This document shows positions 42,458-54,143 of a stretch of DNA of 64,000 nucleotides, in pieces. This DNA is from Brachypterus glaber. Its lineage: Eukaryota; Arthropoda; Insecta; Coleoptera; Kateretidae. The stretch lies in assembly GCA_958510825.1 (NCBI GenBank), contig OY294045.1, positions 98,268,988 to 98,332,987 of the forward strand, written 5' to 3'. Within the stretch, counting starts at the first letter, position 1, and every line of letters starts with the position of its first letter. The notes under the pieces were generated by a model, which searched no databases, was not told the origin of the DNA, and saw nothing but the letters and a program-made list of their open reading frames with translations. The translations under genes were made by a program, and so were the position numbers.

Positions 42458-44012
42458 TATAAACCGTTTTTTTTTACACTGCAATAAAATAAAATAATAA
42501 GCGTAGGACATAAACGTCATGGAAAGCAAGAAAATTAATATTTATACAATTATTATAATACAAAAGGACTTTTAACATCTTAAGAAAGTACACTTTCTGC
42601 ACAAAATATATTACAGCCGCAAAAAAGTAGAAATTTAATGCTCTCTCTTAATCTCAAATAAATAAAATAATAGATGCGTCTATAGTCTGATGTCAAAATC
42701 ATTTAGAGTGACTCACCATTGCAACGGTAAGCAGACATCTCAACGTTCAGAAAGTATTCAAGACCTACAAAGTTACCCTTGAAGTTAACAGGTCGCTTGA
42801 GATATTGTCGCGGGGCCGCACCCAAAAAATCACCATTTTGACCTCAAATGACCTTGAAATCTCGTTTTCCTGACGTGATGGGGCAAAACTGACCCCGGGA
42901 TCTGATTGAGGACGCCAAAATACCTAGGAAAAAGTCCGGTCAAATAGTCCTGACTTTTTTTTTTTTTGTAAACCTGTGTTATTTAATATATAAACTACTA
43001 TGGTACTACTTTTATAATCAATTACAATACAATAATTTATTTGTTACAGGGTGTCCCAAAAAGAAACCGGACACTACTACTTTCTAAGTTATACTATTAA
43101 ACATTTTTTTTTCTTTTAAACTTGCAATTCAAGCATTTATGCTTAGGCAAGTAAAATATTATCAATATTGTATCATTATTATTTCTAAATAAAGATTATT
43201 ATTATACTTTTAAGGCACCTTGATCTATCTGTACCAAATTTGGACTGAATATGCTTAAAAACTGTATGATTCGGAGAATAATTTTAATTATATAAAATAT
43301 TATTACATTTTTTAATAATACAACTTTTCCGATATTGCACTAAATGTTGTTTTTTTTCTCATAATAAATGAATTACAATTTTAGTTATTTAAAAAAATAA
43401 TCTAAATAATAATTTACCTCTTATGTGATAATACTATGTTATTCTATTACATTAGGTAATAATAGTACTAGCATAAATAAATTATTTAAAATATTTGTTT
43501 GAATAATTATAATTCTCGTTTATGCATTTAGAATATTGTATGCGAGATTATAAGTTATATAACTAATTATTAATAATAATTGATAATTATTAGAATAAAT
43601 ATTTATAAATTAAATTATTTTAAAATATAAAACATGGTTTTTAAAATATGCTTTTATTAATGTAGTTAATGGGGCCTTATACAAGTATAGGTACAAATTT
43701 ATATATGTATGTCAAACAGGAAATATGATTTTCATTTACCTTTAGTTTTCTTGGTTTTATATTTACATAGCTGTTTAATGGGTTGCCTATATGCTTGTCC
43801 TAAATGAAAGCAAACTTGACAGTTTGCTACAGTTTTTCTATGGTTTGCTAGTTAAATTAGATTTCTGTGGTTATGATGCCATATAAGAAAAGTAAAATTT
43901 TACTGTTTTACATTTTATATTAAAAATACTGTGTATTTGGATGTTTTTATAAAATGTAAGGTAACTAAATCAAAATTATATAAAACATTTTACTATTCCT
44001 TAAAACGACTTT
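42458..44012. other. No gene; repeat fragments at 42860-42977 and 43047
   Basis: AT-rich. It contains a fragment like 11592-11686 (42860-42977, ending GTAAACCTGTGTT) and an isolated CAGGGTGTCCC end at 43050. Confidence 0.4.
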
Positions 44013-44036
44013 TGTTTGATTAACGCAGTCGTCCCT

Positions 44037-44091
44037 CCGAAGTGACTGATCGATTTCGTGCTTTTTAGCACTCTTCAGAGCCACATATCGG
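44037..44091 (-). ncRNA. Hammerhead ribozyme motif, not attached to a recognised ORF
   Basis: Minus strand: outer stem I CCGA (44091-44088) with TCGG (44040-44037); inner GTGGCT (44084-44079) with AGTCAC (44047-44042); core CTGAAGA (44078-44072); stem II GTGC/GCAC with loop TAAAAA; GAAA (44057-44054); palindromic stem III TCGA within ATCGAT; predicted cleavage after the C at 44048. Every core position is canonical. No Penelope ORF lies nearby. Confidence 0.8.
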
Positions 44092-44317
44092 TAGTAGGGA
44101 CAACTACGAAAATCAAATCCTTTCCATATACCTCTATATAGAGTTTAAAAATCGTTGTAAGGAAAAGCAAAAACAGCTAGCGACATCTACTGCTAAAAGC
44201 AGAGACTGGATAAACCTATCGACAGTCCAAAAAAGGAAGCAGTTATTGGTTTCAAGAACCTATTGTACGCTGTCGATAGGGGGCAGATTAATCAATGCCA
44301 CGGTGGACATTGCCGCC

Positions 44318-44731
44318 AATGAAGCTCTCTACAACTAGAATTATGAAACAAAAGACGTCTACCCTATCGCTATCTCATTTGTGCTACACTTTCCAGCCAA
44401 CCAAATAAATACTGTATTTGTTTTTCATACAACAAATACAGTATTTATTTGGTTGGCCGGAAAGTGTAGAAGTGAGCGGCACGAACGAACATAGCTAATG
44501 TGAATCTGTAGAATAAGATAATTCTACTAAAATTTAGATGGCGCCAGTAATTTCCTTAATAAAAATATTATAGTTACACTTTTCGCCCGGCCAAGTAAAT
44601 TTATATTTGTTCAACAAAAAAACAAATACAGAATTTGTTTGGTTGGGTGGAAGTGGGAGTGTATGTATGTCTTCTATCCTTTTTGGGTAGAACTTTTGTC
44701 CCTGTCTAATCTAACGGGAGAAATCGCCATT
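44318..44731. mobile_element. Double-hairpin MITE, copy 3
   Basis: Same orientation as copies 1 and 2. The left end has drifted (AATGAAGCTCTC). The first hairpin is nearly perfect. Confidence 0.8.
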
Positions 44732-44780
44732 GAATCCTAAACGCTAGGAGGTCACCTTTTACAGTGGTATCTGAATTAAT

Positions 44781-44927
44781 AAACTAAATTAAATTGATAT
44801 TTACAAATTTAAAAAATCTATATAAAACATTTTACTATTCCTTAAAACGTTTTAAGGAATAGTAAAATGTTTTATATACATTTTTTAAATTTGTAAATAT
44901 CAATTTAATTTAGTTTGTAAATCAAAA
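44781..44927. repeat. Perfect-centre palindrome, about 68 bp arms
   Basis: TATTCCTTAAAACG meets its inverted copy with no spacer, and the arms continue to AAACTAAATTAAATTG and its complement. One arm core (TATAAAACATTTTACTATTC) also occurs at 43979-44005. Confidence 0.8.
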
Positions 44928-45150
44928 TTAAGTAATTTTTATAAAATCTAGACAGTAATGGTCAAAATAGCAACGTTATAACGTTATAACTATATTTTTG
45001 ACATGAAAAACATGAAATATTTGGATTAAAAAACATAAAATATCAAAAAAGTCTGTGGTGAAATGGCTTATAAAACAAGGTGAATAAAATTCGTAGAATC
45101 TACTAGGTAAATATCTAAATAAAGTTGGGCAACCCTCCATACAAAAATAT

Positions 45151-45577
45151 CACACTAGGGGCCATTCCAGCGTTTCGGGTGTTTCACTAGTACACATTGA
45201 AACGGATTTTATTAATACTTATTGCACTAATAGATTGGTCCACGTGTGCTACAATTAGACTAATATACCAGTTAATCAAGCTGTTAAAACCCGAAATAAA
45301 ATTTTAAAAAATTAAGGAATATATTGGCAGAATTTACCGTTTCGGGTGTTTCATTTTGTTTGCAAACAAATGAAACACCCAAAACGGCAAATTTTGCCAA
45401 TAATTTCGATAACTTTTTAAAATTTTATTTCGGGTTTTAACAGCTTGTTTAACTGGTATATTAGTCTAATTATAGCACACGTGTACCAATCTGTTGGTGC
45501 AATAAGTATTAATAAAATCAATTTTAATGTGTACTAGTGAAACACCCGAAACGCTGGAATGGCCCTAGGGTGATATG
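45151..45577. mobile_element. Long near-perfect foldback, about 200 bp arms
   Basis: ATATCACACTAGGGGCCATT and CCAGCGTTTCGGGTGTTTCA are inverted at the other end. The centre is TTTGTTTGCAAACAAA. The arms differ at few positions. No ORF. Confidence 0.8.
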
Positions 45578-46404
45578 AGAATATCAAACTAGTGTGATAT
45601 AAAGCAGAACAAAAGAGTGTGCTAAATATGATTTTCATAGAGGATCGTAGGAAACAGTTTTAAACCGCCTACATGCAAAATAATTCTGTGTGTATATTTG
45701 GTTCATTAGAACATTTCTACTTCCGTACAAATAATGTGACAAAGCTTAAATCATATATTCATACTTTCGAATGAGCTCACGCATTGATTTAATGATTAAC
45801 AGTAATCGGCATAAACTCAGTAATGACTCATCAAAGTTAAAAATATACACAGAAACATAGGCTTACGGAATAATTTTGCCGAATTATGAGGAAAATTTTT
45901 ATAAAGGTCACTAAATCGAAACATTTGACGACTAATTTGTTACACACAACAATATTGACTATACATATTAACTATAAATATGTATATATATATCGGTGTT
46001 TTTCGAAGAAAAAACCGATATTCTATTTTTATCTTTTAAGAATACCTCGCGTCAACGCTAGAATCGACGCGGCGCCTATGCGAGCACTGGAAATCGCCGA
46101 TGACGATGATTAATTCGGCATCAGGGTAAATCCATAGCAACTGTCTTTACAACCGCAGAAATTACACTTCGTTTTAAATATTTTATTAAATTATTACTTT
46201 TTAAGAAACAATCTTTAATAATAATAATAAATAACAAACAATCTTTAATAATAATGTAATAAAATATTTAAAAGAAAGTGTAATTTTTTCTGCCACTGTA
46301 ACGACAGTTACCATGGATTTACCAATAAGTTATGTTCCGTTATTATAATCTTCCCAGCTTACAAGAGCTAGAAGAGCATAATACGGTAATAAAAAAGTCC
46401 AAAA
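45578..46404. other. No gene; repeat fragment at 45990-46108
   Basis: AT-rich. 45990-46108 is an inverted fragment of 15061-15285. A small inverted repeat lies near 46160-46290. Confidence 0.4.
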
Positions 46405-46704
46405 TGATAAAATTTTGCGTTACGTAATACTTGAACGTTCCCTTAAATGTGGATTTTTGTAGGCTCCGAAGATGATTATTAGCGTAATAGTTTAGCAGCT
46501 ATTATACAGAAAAACGATCGAAACGCGTCAGCAATAAAAGGAATTAAGTATAGGAGAATAATAGAAAATTTTTGTCTTATTTCAATATAAAACTTCTCCT
46601 ATTTGGCTTTAATACAAAAAAACTCATACTTTCTTATTAAGAAATTCTTAATAGGAATGGTTCTTGTGTGTTTTTAACAAGTTTTTGGAATGTTTTAGAC
46701 CTAA

Positions 46705-46932
46705 GGGAACGTTCAAGTATTACGTAACGCAAATTGTACCAAAATTCATACACTTCATACCTCGGTTCTCGCGTTATTATAGATTATAGAGATTTCATAT
46801 TTTGGCTACCCCCCTAATAGGGGGTGTGTTAGAGGGGGTAGCCAAAATATAAAACCTCTACAGCCTTGAATAACGCGAGAACTAAGGTATGAAGTGTATG
46901 AATTTTACGTTACGTAATACTTGAACGTTCCC
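46705..46932. mobile_element. PIF/Harbinger-type foldback MITE with TAA target duplication
   Basis: 228 bp palindrome starting GGGAACGTTCAAGTATTAC and ending with its complement, flanked by TAA on both sides (46702-46704 and 46933-46935). The arms continue through CATACACTTCATACC and GCGTTATT to a GGCTACCCCCC hairpin. A single end of the same family lies at 46412-46444. Confidence 0.8.
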
Positions 46933-46975
46933 TAATTAAGTAAAATACTTAAAAAGACCAATAAATTACACGCAT

Positions 46976-47302
46976 CCAATATATACAGATAATGAGACAA
47001 TTACCAGCTTTATTTTAAATAGATAAACTCAATAATAACCCCCGAGTGGCTTTTACTTTATTGAGTGGATAATTATTTATTTTACCCACTCAACTGTCAC
47101 TTGTCAAATTATTTTCTTGTAAATGTCATTCAAATTTTTAATAAAAATATGAATTTCTAAGATATTTATTGGATAAAACCTTGTATGGCACTCATGGGTA
47201 AACCTATATTGCTCTCTCGAAAATTAACCTGCTTGGCTGACGCCGAGGTTAATTTTCTCATGGGCAATATCTTACTTTACCCACTAGTACCATAAATAAC
47301 TA
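46976..47302 (+). mobile_element. 330 bp repeat with AAATTAACCTGC palindrome, copy 3
   Basis: Direct match to 17735-18068; the central loop is shortened (GACGCCGAGG). Confidence 0.75.
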
Positions 47303-48045
47303 TTTTCATAAAAAAGCTCTAGAAACATTGTTATAAAAGCATATACATTTTTTAGCATTTATTATTTATTTTAACTTGTTGATAAACGATTGGTAAGAAC
47401 AAAGCTCCATTTTATTCGCAATATTTTTTACATCACACATAAAAGCTAAAATCCACTGTATTTATTAAATTAAATAGTAATTGCAATTACAAGTTAATTA
47501 CCATCTAAACGGTTTATTATTATTATTATAATTATTATTTTTATTTATGAACCTGTATATTAATTCTATTCCTGTAAATATGTTTTCTTTCTGAGAACAG
47601 TTCTGTTAATAGTGCAGTTAAATCTTTTATAAAAGCCACTTTACACGGAGCAATTTGTGCGCAAGTTTGTTGCAAGAATTATTCAGTCACTGCGCATGCC
47701 TTCAGGCAAGTTTGAGGCCATTTTCGTTTGGACTTTTAAATTATTTAGAACATGTTCTATTTTTCGGCGATTTTCACGCAAGTTTTATGGTTATTTTCGT
47801 GGTACCCTGGAAAAAAGTTACCAAATCGATTTATTTTTACAAATATAGTAGAAATTGCATATTTTAATAATAATTATTATTAATAATAGGCCGGTCTGTC
47901 TTACTAAAAAACTTCCTTAAAAACAAATGCTAGGTTATGTTTTTGTCAACGAACGCAGATACACGTCAGAATAGTAGGTCGGTTGGCAGCACTGTTTAAC
48001 TTGCAATATATAGCGTCAAACTTGCTTACAATTCAAACCTACATA

Positions 48046-48983
48046 CACTGAAAGAAATTACATTGAAAAGGTGTAAAAAAATACACTCTATAAATGTGTA
48101 AATTTTACACCTTTATATAAATGTACATCAACATTGATGTGACACTACACACGTGAGATGATTTTGACCTAGAGTGTGTATTTTTACATCCATACCTTCT
48201 GTAACAATACACTCGGAGCTCAAGAAAGTGTATTTTTATAAACATACCTTTAGCAACAATACACCCGAAGTGTAAAAATCACACTTCTGATGTACAAGCC
48301 AGCCAATCGCGGGCGTTAAGCTAGTCACGTGACTCGCGAAGCCAGAATTACTGCTTCATCGAGTCTGGTGGCTGTCGACCATTATAATTGTTTACGTTTG
48401 TAAGAGCGTACGTATAATTTTGTGTGTGCTAGATTTCAAGGAAATAATTGGTAAGTGTTGATTAAAAGTAAATATTTAAAAAGTGTGATTAATACAATAT
48501 CCTTAGAACATACATTTTATAATATTTTACTTATTTAGGCGGTAACACTGGCCTGCAAATTCTGAGTTGTTAAGACTTGTGTATGTTTTCTGTTTCTTTC
48601 TATATTGGTACTGTTTGTAGCGCTGATTACGAATATACATTTTATTTTTCTGTTGCGTAGTTTTTCATAAAACACTATTCATAAATAGAAAAATAACAAA
48701 ATGGTTATTCTATTTTTTTTAATAAAGGAAAGTGAAAATCCATTAACACGGTCTAAACCCGAAAGTGAAAGTTCTTTATATCTTAATGGCCGTGAAAGCT
48801 TAAAATCTAAAATTGAAGGGTTTTAGGTAAAAAGTATATTTACGCGTTGGTGTAAACTTTACACACTGGATGTAAAAATATAATACACACCGCATTTATA
48901 TTAACGCTTCGAGTGTAAATTTACATCAGCAGCAGCTGCAAGTAAATTACCCAGGCACGTGGATGTAAAAATTTATCTCAGTG
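48046..48983. mobile_element. TA-flanked CACTG element with a CpG-rich core
   Basis: TA|CACTGAAAGAAATTACAT to TTTATCTCAG TG|TA, with many GTGTAAAAATACAC-like motifs in the outer 240 bp. The inner segment (48290-48480) is different: it has CCAATCGCGGGCG, GTCACGTGAC and a consensus splice donor (AATTG|GTAAGT). Confidence 0.6.
48727..48812 (+). mobile_element. 86 bp Penelope-like terminal fragment starting at the ribozyme cleavage point
   Basis: Matches the Penelope terminal repeat from GGAAAGTGAAAATCC, the first base after the predicted hammerhead cleavage (37338 in the intact copy), to GCTTAAAATCTAAAA. Identity begins abruptly at that base. Confidence 0.8.
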
Positions 48984-49009
48984 TAGGCAGGATGTGCTAA
49001 ATAACAACC

Positions 49010-49173
49010 GGGATATGGTAAATCCCAGACCTGCTTAAATGCAGTCCCGGAAGTCTAAATAAAAAGGAATGTGAGTCAGAGTTGGCCGGATATTCTAGTT
49101 AATAAGGCCAGAATAGAATTGGCAACAACGCCAATTCTACGTAAAAGAAGAAGAAGAAGAAGAAGAAGAAGAA
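49010..49173. mobile_element. Possible retroelement 3' end with (AAG)n tail
   Basis: GC-richer sequence with GGCAACAACGCCAATTCTAC followed by about nine AAG units (49147-49172). It resembles a LINE or SINE 3' terminus. No coding part recognised. Confidence 0.45.
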
Positions 49174-49280
49174 CTTGCGTACAACTTGCTCCATGAAAAA
49201 GCAAATGAAGGTGCAATTGTCCTCATGTTACATCTGGCAGCAAACTTGCATACAAATTGCTCCGTGTAAAGTGATCTTAA

Positions 49281-49913
49281 CCCTTTCAGGACGGCACCAT
49301 TTTGCCGCAGAGTGTCACACAGACGGCTGTTTTTCACGTGCCCTGTGGACGAATGTCATATATATCGGTTACAGAAATGTGGGACCCTTTATAAAAACGC
49401 AAAAAATTACTTTTTTTAATCAAAAAACTTTATTTTAATTCAAAATATATTTTTTTAACTAATAAACATTTGAAAAATATTAAAAGATATAATCAAACTT
49501 ATCCAAAATATTCCTAAATATAGCTTGTAGCGTTATTATTTATTTTTGTTTTTTTTCGCGAAGCCCCAGCTTCTTGTTCGCACAACATTTTGAATGCAAC
49601 TAAAACACTTAAAAACACATAGCGACAGGCTTTCCATATGATTTGACGCGCGCGCGCCTCTCTTGTTAAGTGTGTGCCATACAGACGAGCGTCACATATA
49701 TCGGACAGTGGCCGATATATATGGCGCTAGTCCATACGCCAAATTTTCCAGTCATGATATATAGGTCAGTCAGCCAATTCAATTTTTCAATTCTGGCTGA
49801 TTTATCATACAGCCGCCTTTAAAGCCTGAAAAAAGCCTGACCTATATATCGGTCAGCCGTCTGTGTGGCAATTTTCCCACTGTCAGATATATATGTCAAC
49901 CGTCCTGAAAGGG
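49281..49913. mobile_element. piggyBac-type MITE with TTAA duplication
   Basis: 633 bp starting CCCTTTCAGGACGG and ending CCGTCCTGAAAGGG, with TTAA at 49277-49280 and 49914-49917. Both subterminal regions carry CAGACGGCTG in opposite orientation and the ATATATCGG motif recurs about six times. TTAA with CCC-starting ends is the piggyBac signature. No transposase. Confidence 0.85.
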
Positions 49914-50146
49914 TTAAGAAGTTATACTCACTGAATTAAAATGTTATATTTTTATTCTACCAATTTTATGTTTTACAGTATATTTAAGTAGGTAATTGTT
50001 AAATCTGTGCTACAAAAAATACAAAAACAAATCCTTATTAATATTATACTATATACATATAGCTATAACGGGATATGCAAAAACATTACTTTAACTAACT
50101 ATAACTAGTATTTTTCTGTTTTTTATTTTTCTCTCGTTCTTAATAT

Positions 50147-50320
50147 ATAAATTATATGTGAAATCTTCTTAATAGAACAGTATATAGCAAAAATTTAAAT
50201 TAAAAAAAAAAAAAAAATTATAATACAATAATACTCGAAACGTTGGAAGAAATATAGTTTATTAAATTTAAATTTTTGCTATATACTGTTCTATTAAGAA
50301 GATTTCACATATAATTTATA
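50147..50320. repeat. Inverted repeat, about 56 bp arms
   Basis: TGAAATCTTCTTAATAGAAC and TATATAGCAAAAATTTAAAT are inverted around a spacer of about 60 bp containing a long A run and CTCGAAACGTTGG. Confidence 0.75.
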
Positions 50321-50936
50321 ACTAGTATGGAATAGACAATATTCCGCGCGAGCGGAAAGTTTGTCATACGAGCCGGCAGGCGAGTATGACAGTCCCGCGA
50401 GCGCGGAATGACTAGTACGTGTTGTAGACTATACTTTTTCTTCGACTGCAAATATGAAACACTGTATGGCTTTAAACTGCGGACAAGGTTAAAAACAATG
50501 TTTTTTGTGACTCGACTTTGTAAATGCAACAAAACACATATTTTTAAATAAAGCAATTAATGTTATTTAATAATTTTATCAAATCAGTACTTAAAAAAGA
50601 TTTTTATTTAATTTTAGCACATATTTACAAATTATAATGCAAAAATTGAGGGTTATGTCAGATTTTTGTGACAGATATCAGGTTTAAATATTTAACAATA
50701 GATGGAGCAGTTTTAATTTTTTAACTAAATTGATAAAAAACTGGTCAAATATTAAGAAAAACCAATAAACTGTATGTAATTTTAGTTTTCTTTACTTTTA
50801 TAAACAAGAGATGGCACTACATGTGCTCATTCTAACACTTGATACGGAATATTCATACCATACCTAGAGCTAGAATGGATTCATTCTGTGTTTGAAAAGT
50901 GTGTGTGCTTACATTCTAAAGCTGTCGTAGAAAAAT
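50316..50936 (-). repeat. 700 bp dispersed repeat, copy C
   Basis: Inverted copy of 25401-26118; slightly shorter. The open frame seen in the other copies is frameshifted here. Confidence 0.8.
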
Positions 50937-52132
50937 TATATTAGAGTACTGGTTAGTTTATCCAATCATTAACACTTAACTAATTATTTTAATAAAAAAG
51001 TTTTTTGCCAAATTGACTTCTCTACACGTTTTCAACCAAAACGCCTTTTCCAAATTAATTTCTCTACACCTTTTTATTGTTACGGCTGTCTTTGATAATC
51101 ATATTTTAAGCGTGATTTTAGTAACAAAGTTGGCTTTGAAAACTAAAAAAAGACAGGATTTTTATCTGTCAAATTTAATTTCGTAAAGAATATTTTCAGT
51201 AGCCATATCATAAGTGCATGTTGAATTATCGATAATTTTTTTACTGTATTAAAAAAATATTTTGCTTGGCAAAACAATTTCCTTAAGCAAAATGTTTTTT
51301 TATATAGATAAAAATTATGTATAATTCAACATGCACGAATGGTATTTTGAAAGACTATTTTACAAACAAAATAAGGAAGTATATAATTTTACTATAAGTT
51401 AAAAATTTAAGAACTAAACAACAATATTACTTTACAACTGTAATTAAAATTTTAAATCTCAAATTTGCCGCCCTTTTTAAATCCACGATGTTCACTTGTT
51501 CGCGAATGTTGCCAAGTCTAAACTTAGCTTGAGGGATATTTTATGCTTGAGATTATTCCAATAAAATAGGTGTTATCATATATTTTAGGATTTAAATAAA
51601 AATCATTACTGTTTTTGTTTATCTATGATTTTATTAGTATTATTATTAATGCCAAGTTCTTCTAAAAAAAACTATTCATGTTTGGTATTAAACTGTTCGC
51701 AGAAAAAGTTTGATTAATTTCCGGCGAAACCAGCAGTGCCCAAAAAAATTAACTATATCAAAAAGTCCTAAATTATACATAAAGTAGCTCCTGCAAATTT
51801 CACGATATTGTCTAAAAAGCCAAAAAAGTCAAGAGGGATTAACCACCTTCCTGAAACACCCGGTATATATACTCATTAAGTTTAAGTTTAATATTTTTAA
51901 CTTATTTAAATAAACAACTTTATATTAAAAAAAAATACATTTTTTCGTGACGTTACCCACGATTAGTAGTCCCCCTTCCCCTGTAGTTCCTGACATAATT
52001 ATGGATGACTCCTTGCAATTCAGGGAAAAAAGTTCCTCTTCTAATTTACTATCGAGGTCTCCGAATAAATATCCCGGTGCACATTAATTTTTGCTACAGA
52101 AGTTCTGTACCAGTGTTTTGGTTTCATTGAAT
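50937..52132. other. No gene; small foldback at 51216-51345
   Basis: AT-rich. GTGCATGTTGAATTAT near 51217 is inverted near 51324-51339. A loose two-unit repeat (CCAAATTNACTTCTCTACAC) lies near 51009-51075. Confidence 0.4.
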
Positions 52133-52415
52133 ATACAGAGCGGTCCAAAAGTAACCCCCCCTCTTAACTTTTGAACCAGTTGAGATATCGACTTCAAATT
52201 TGGAACTTTTAAATAAGACAACTTAAACTATCTTTTAGCATATATTTAATACTTTCAGCTCTTAAAATGTGGGCAGGGGGGCACATTTTTTTAAATGGAA
52301 AGGGGGGTCGTGTAATTTTAAAGCTTATAAAATTCTCCATTTAACTCCATATTTTTAAATTAAAAAAAAAAAAATTGGGTTTAAAATGGGGTTGAAAATG
52401 GGTAGGGTAGATACC
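52133..52415. mobile_element. CAGTGCGGTCC-family MITE, single arm
   Basis: TA|CAGAGCGGTCCAAAAGTAAC through ATCGACTTCAAATTTGGAAC to the A-rich middle, then truncated. Matches the arms of 8010-8728. Confidence 0.7.
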
Positions 52416-52789
52416 CCAGTTATAGCCACATTAAGAAAAATTCTGTTTTTATTTCTTTTTATTATGTTCCATTATAATGTTAAGGTTGCAAGTTTAGGTT
52501 TTTCTGAAACTTACAATATATCTCTACTATATAATAAATGTTTAAACAATATAACTTCAGCTGATATGTTATAAAATTAAAAACAAACAAAATAATACTA
52601 ATTCTCTAGTTGTGACATAGCCCCCCCCCCCCATTTTGCACGCCCCTGGTTAAAATTACCAAATAAAAATTACATAAAATGATAGCCTTTATCATTGTTA
52701 AGGCATGTGCAAAACTTTGTTACTGTGGTTAATAGGGTAAAAGACATATTAAATAAAAACTGTTTTTTAGGGGCACTCTTAGAAAGGCC

Positions 52790-52904
52790 GAAGCTACCTT
52801 AGGGCCCGTTTCCGGACCAACCTTTATAGAAACTTTATTCAAATTTTTGTATCTAGAATCACCTCTAAAATTTCTCTTCGCGATTCCTGAACACCCTGTA
52901 TCTT
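52790..52904. mobile_element. CAGGGTGATC-family right-end fragment
   Basis: TTTCCGGACCAACCTTTATA to GAACACCCTG|TA, the right arm only. Confidence 0.6.
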
Positions 52905-54072
52905 GTTTAGGTTAAACCAAAGAACTTTTACCTCAAGAAGTAATTTCAGACCAATGTTTATGAAGGTGTCATCTTCTTGTTTGTTTATTTACTAACAGAA
53001 ACGGGATACAGCTTTGTGGTGTAAAATGTAGATGTCGCTAGTCGACTTTCAGGCTACCTAGTAGCGATGTTGCGTAGTTTCCACCTTATTATGAATTCAA
53101 ATCATTATACTTAAATTAAAAATGTAAAAAACTTTATTGTGTATACTATAATTATGTTTAATAATATAGTATATTTAAATCTATTAAAATTAAACTACTA
53201 GTTCATATAAAACTCATACAGAACTAATGTTTCTTAAAATGTACAATAAAATATCCAAAGTATATGTTTCCAATCGGCAACACTGTACCCCTGTCAGTCA
53301 TTTTACGACATTAGACTGTGAGTTTACACATTCTTTCTCTCTCTTTACGCGTACTAAGTATAAACAATAGTCACTCCCCACCAGCCCCTCACCGTAGTTG
53401 GTTCACGCTTCAAACAAAGCATACGGTAGATTTCATCATGCTCCTTCTTGAGGTAAAAGTTCTTTGGGTTAAACACATGGTTTCATTAACACGAACTGAC
53501 ATTGGACTTGAAATGGTGACCTTCGTGTTACTACTATGTAGGTAAGAGTTTGCGAACTAAAAAAGATAAATATTTTACCTACTTAAGTTATGCAAATTAA
53601 TTTTTTAACACCAAATTTTGTATTTATATGTAAATTGACATAAATTCTTCGGGTAAAAATACCGATTAAACGATGTCTGTTCCGATAATATTGAAAGTGC
53701 AAATATATATTCTAAAATAACTAGGTTTTTATATACATAGAAATTTTATCAGTAAAAATTACCATTAAGTTCCTGAAATTTAATTTGTTAATCGTTTTTC
53801 TATTGGAAAAAAATATAGAAATACAATTTATTCAATTAAGTATACTTATATAACTTTTATATAAAGTTTCCTGAATTCAGCTACGAGTCGTTCTGCAAAT
53901 GCAATCTGGTGCGGAAAAGAGTCATTTTCCACACTTGTTAAGAAAATAGCTATTCTGACTAGGTTTGGACTTTTGGAGGAGGTCACCATGGATAAAAATT
54001 TACGAAAAAGCCATGAATTTTTCCCGTAATTACTAGACTTTTCCATTTCTACGGCGAAAGACATTTGAGCAG
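52905..54072. other. No gene seen
   Basis: AT-rich. The ORFs at 53318-53545 (plus) and 53846-54064 (minus) show no recognisable domain. Confidence 0.4.
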
Positions 54073-54090
54073 ATGAAATTGAGCTACAAT

Positions 54091-54092
<2 letters not shown>

Positions 54093-54136
<44 letters not shown>
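54093..54136. repeat. (TAA)n microsatellite
   Basis: About 14 TAA units immediately upstream of the LINE C-terminal fragment. Confidence 0.95.

Positions 54137-54143
<7 letters not shown>

Larger units (their letters stand above)
47637..49273. mobile_element. DNA element with CACTTTACACGGAGCAATTT inverted ends
   Basis: About 40 bp inverted ends (CACTTTACACGGAGCAATTT, then GCAAGTTTG) at 47637 and 49273. The 1.6 kb interior holds another element (48046-48983) and a possible LINE 3' end with AAG tail. No transposase. Superfamily unclear (a hAT-type element is possible). Confidence 0.65.

Noticed and set aside
50222..50250. CGAAACGTT resembling the 3' core of a hammerhead
   Set aside because: No CTGANGA core within reach upstream.
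53846..54064. 72-codon minus-strand ORF with protein-like composition
   Set aside because: No recognisable motif, conservation cannot be tested here, and flanks lack splice or polyadenylation support.
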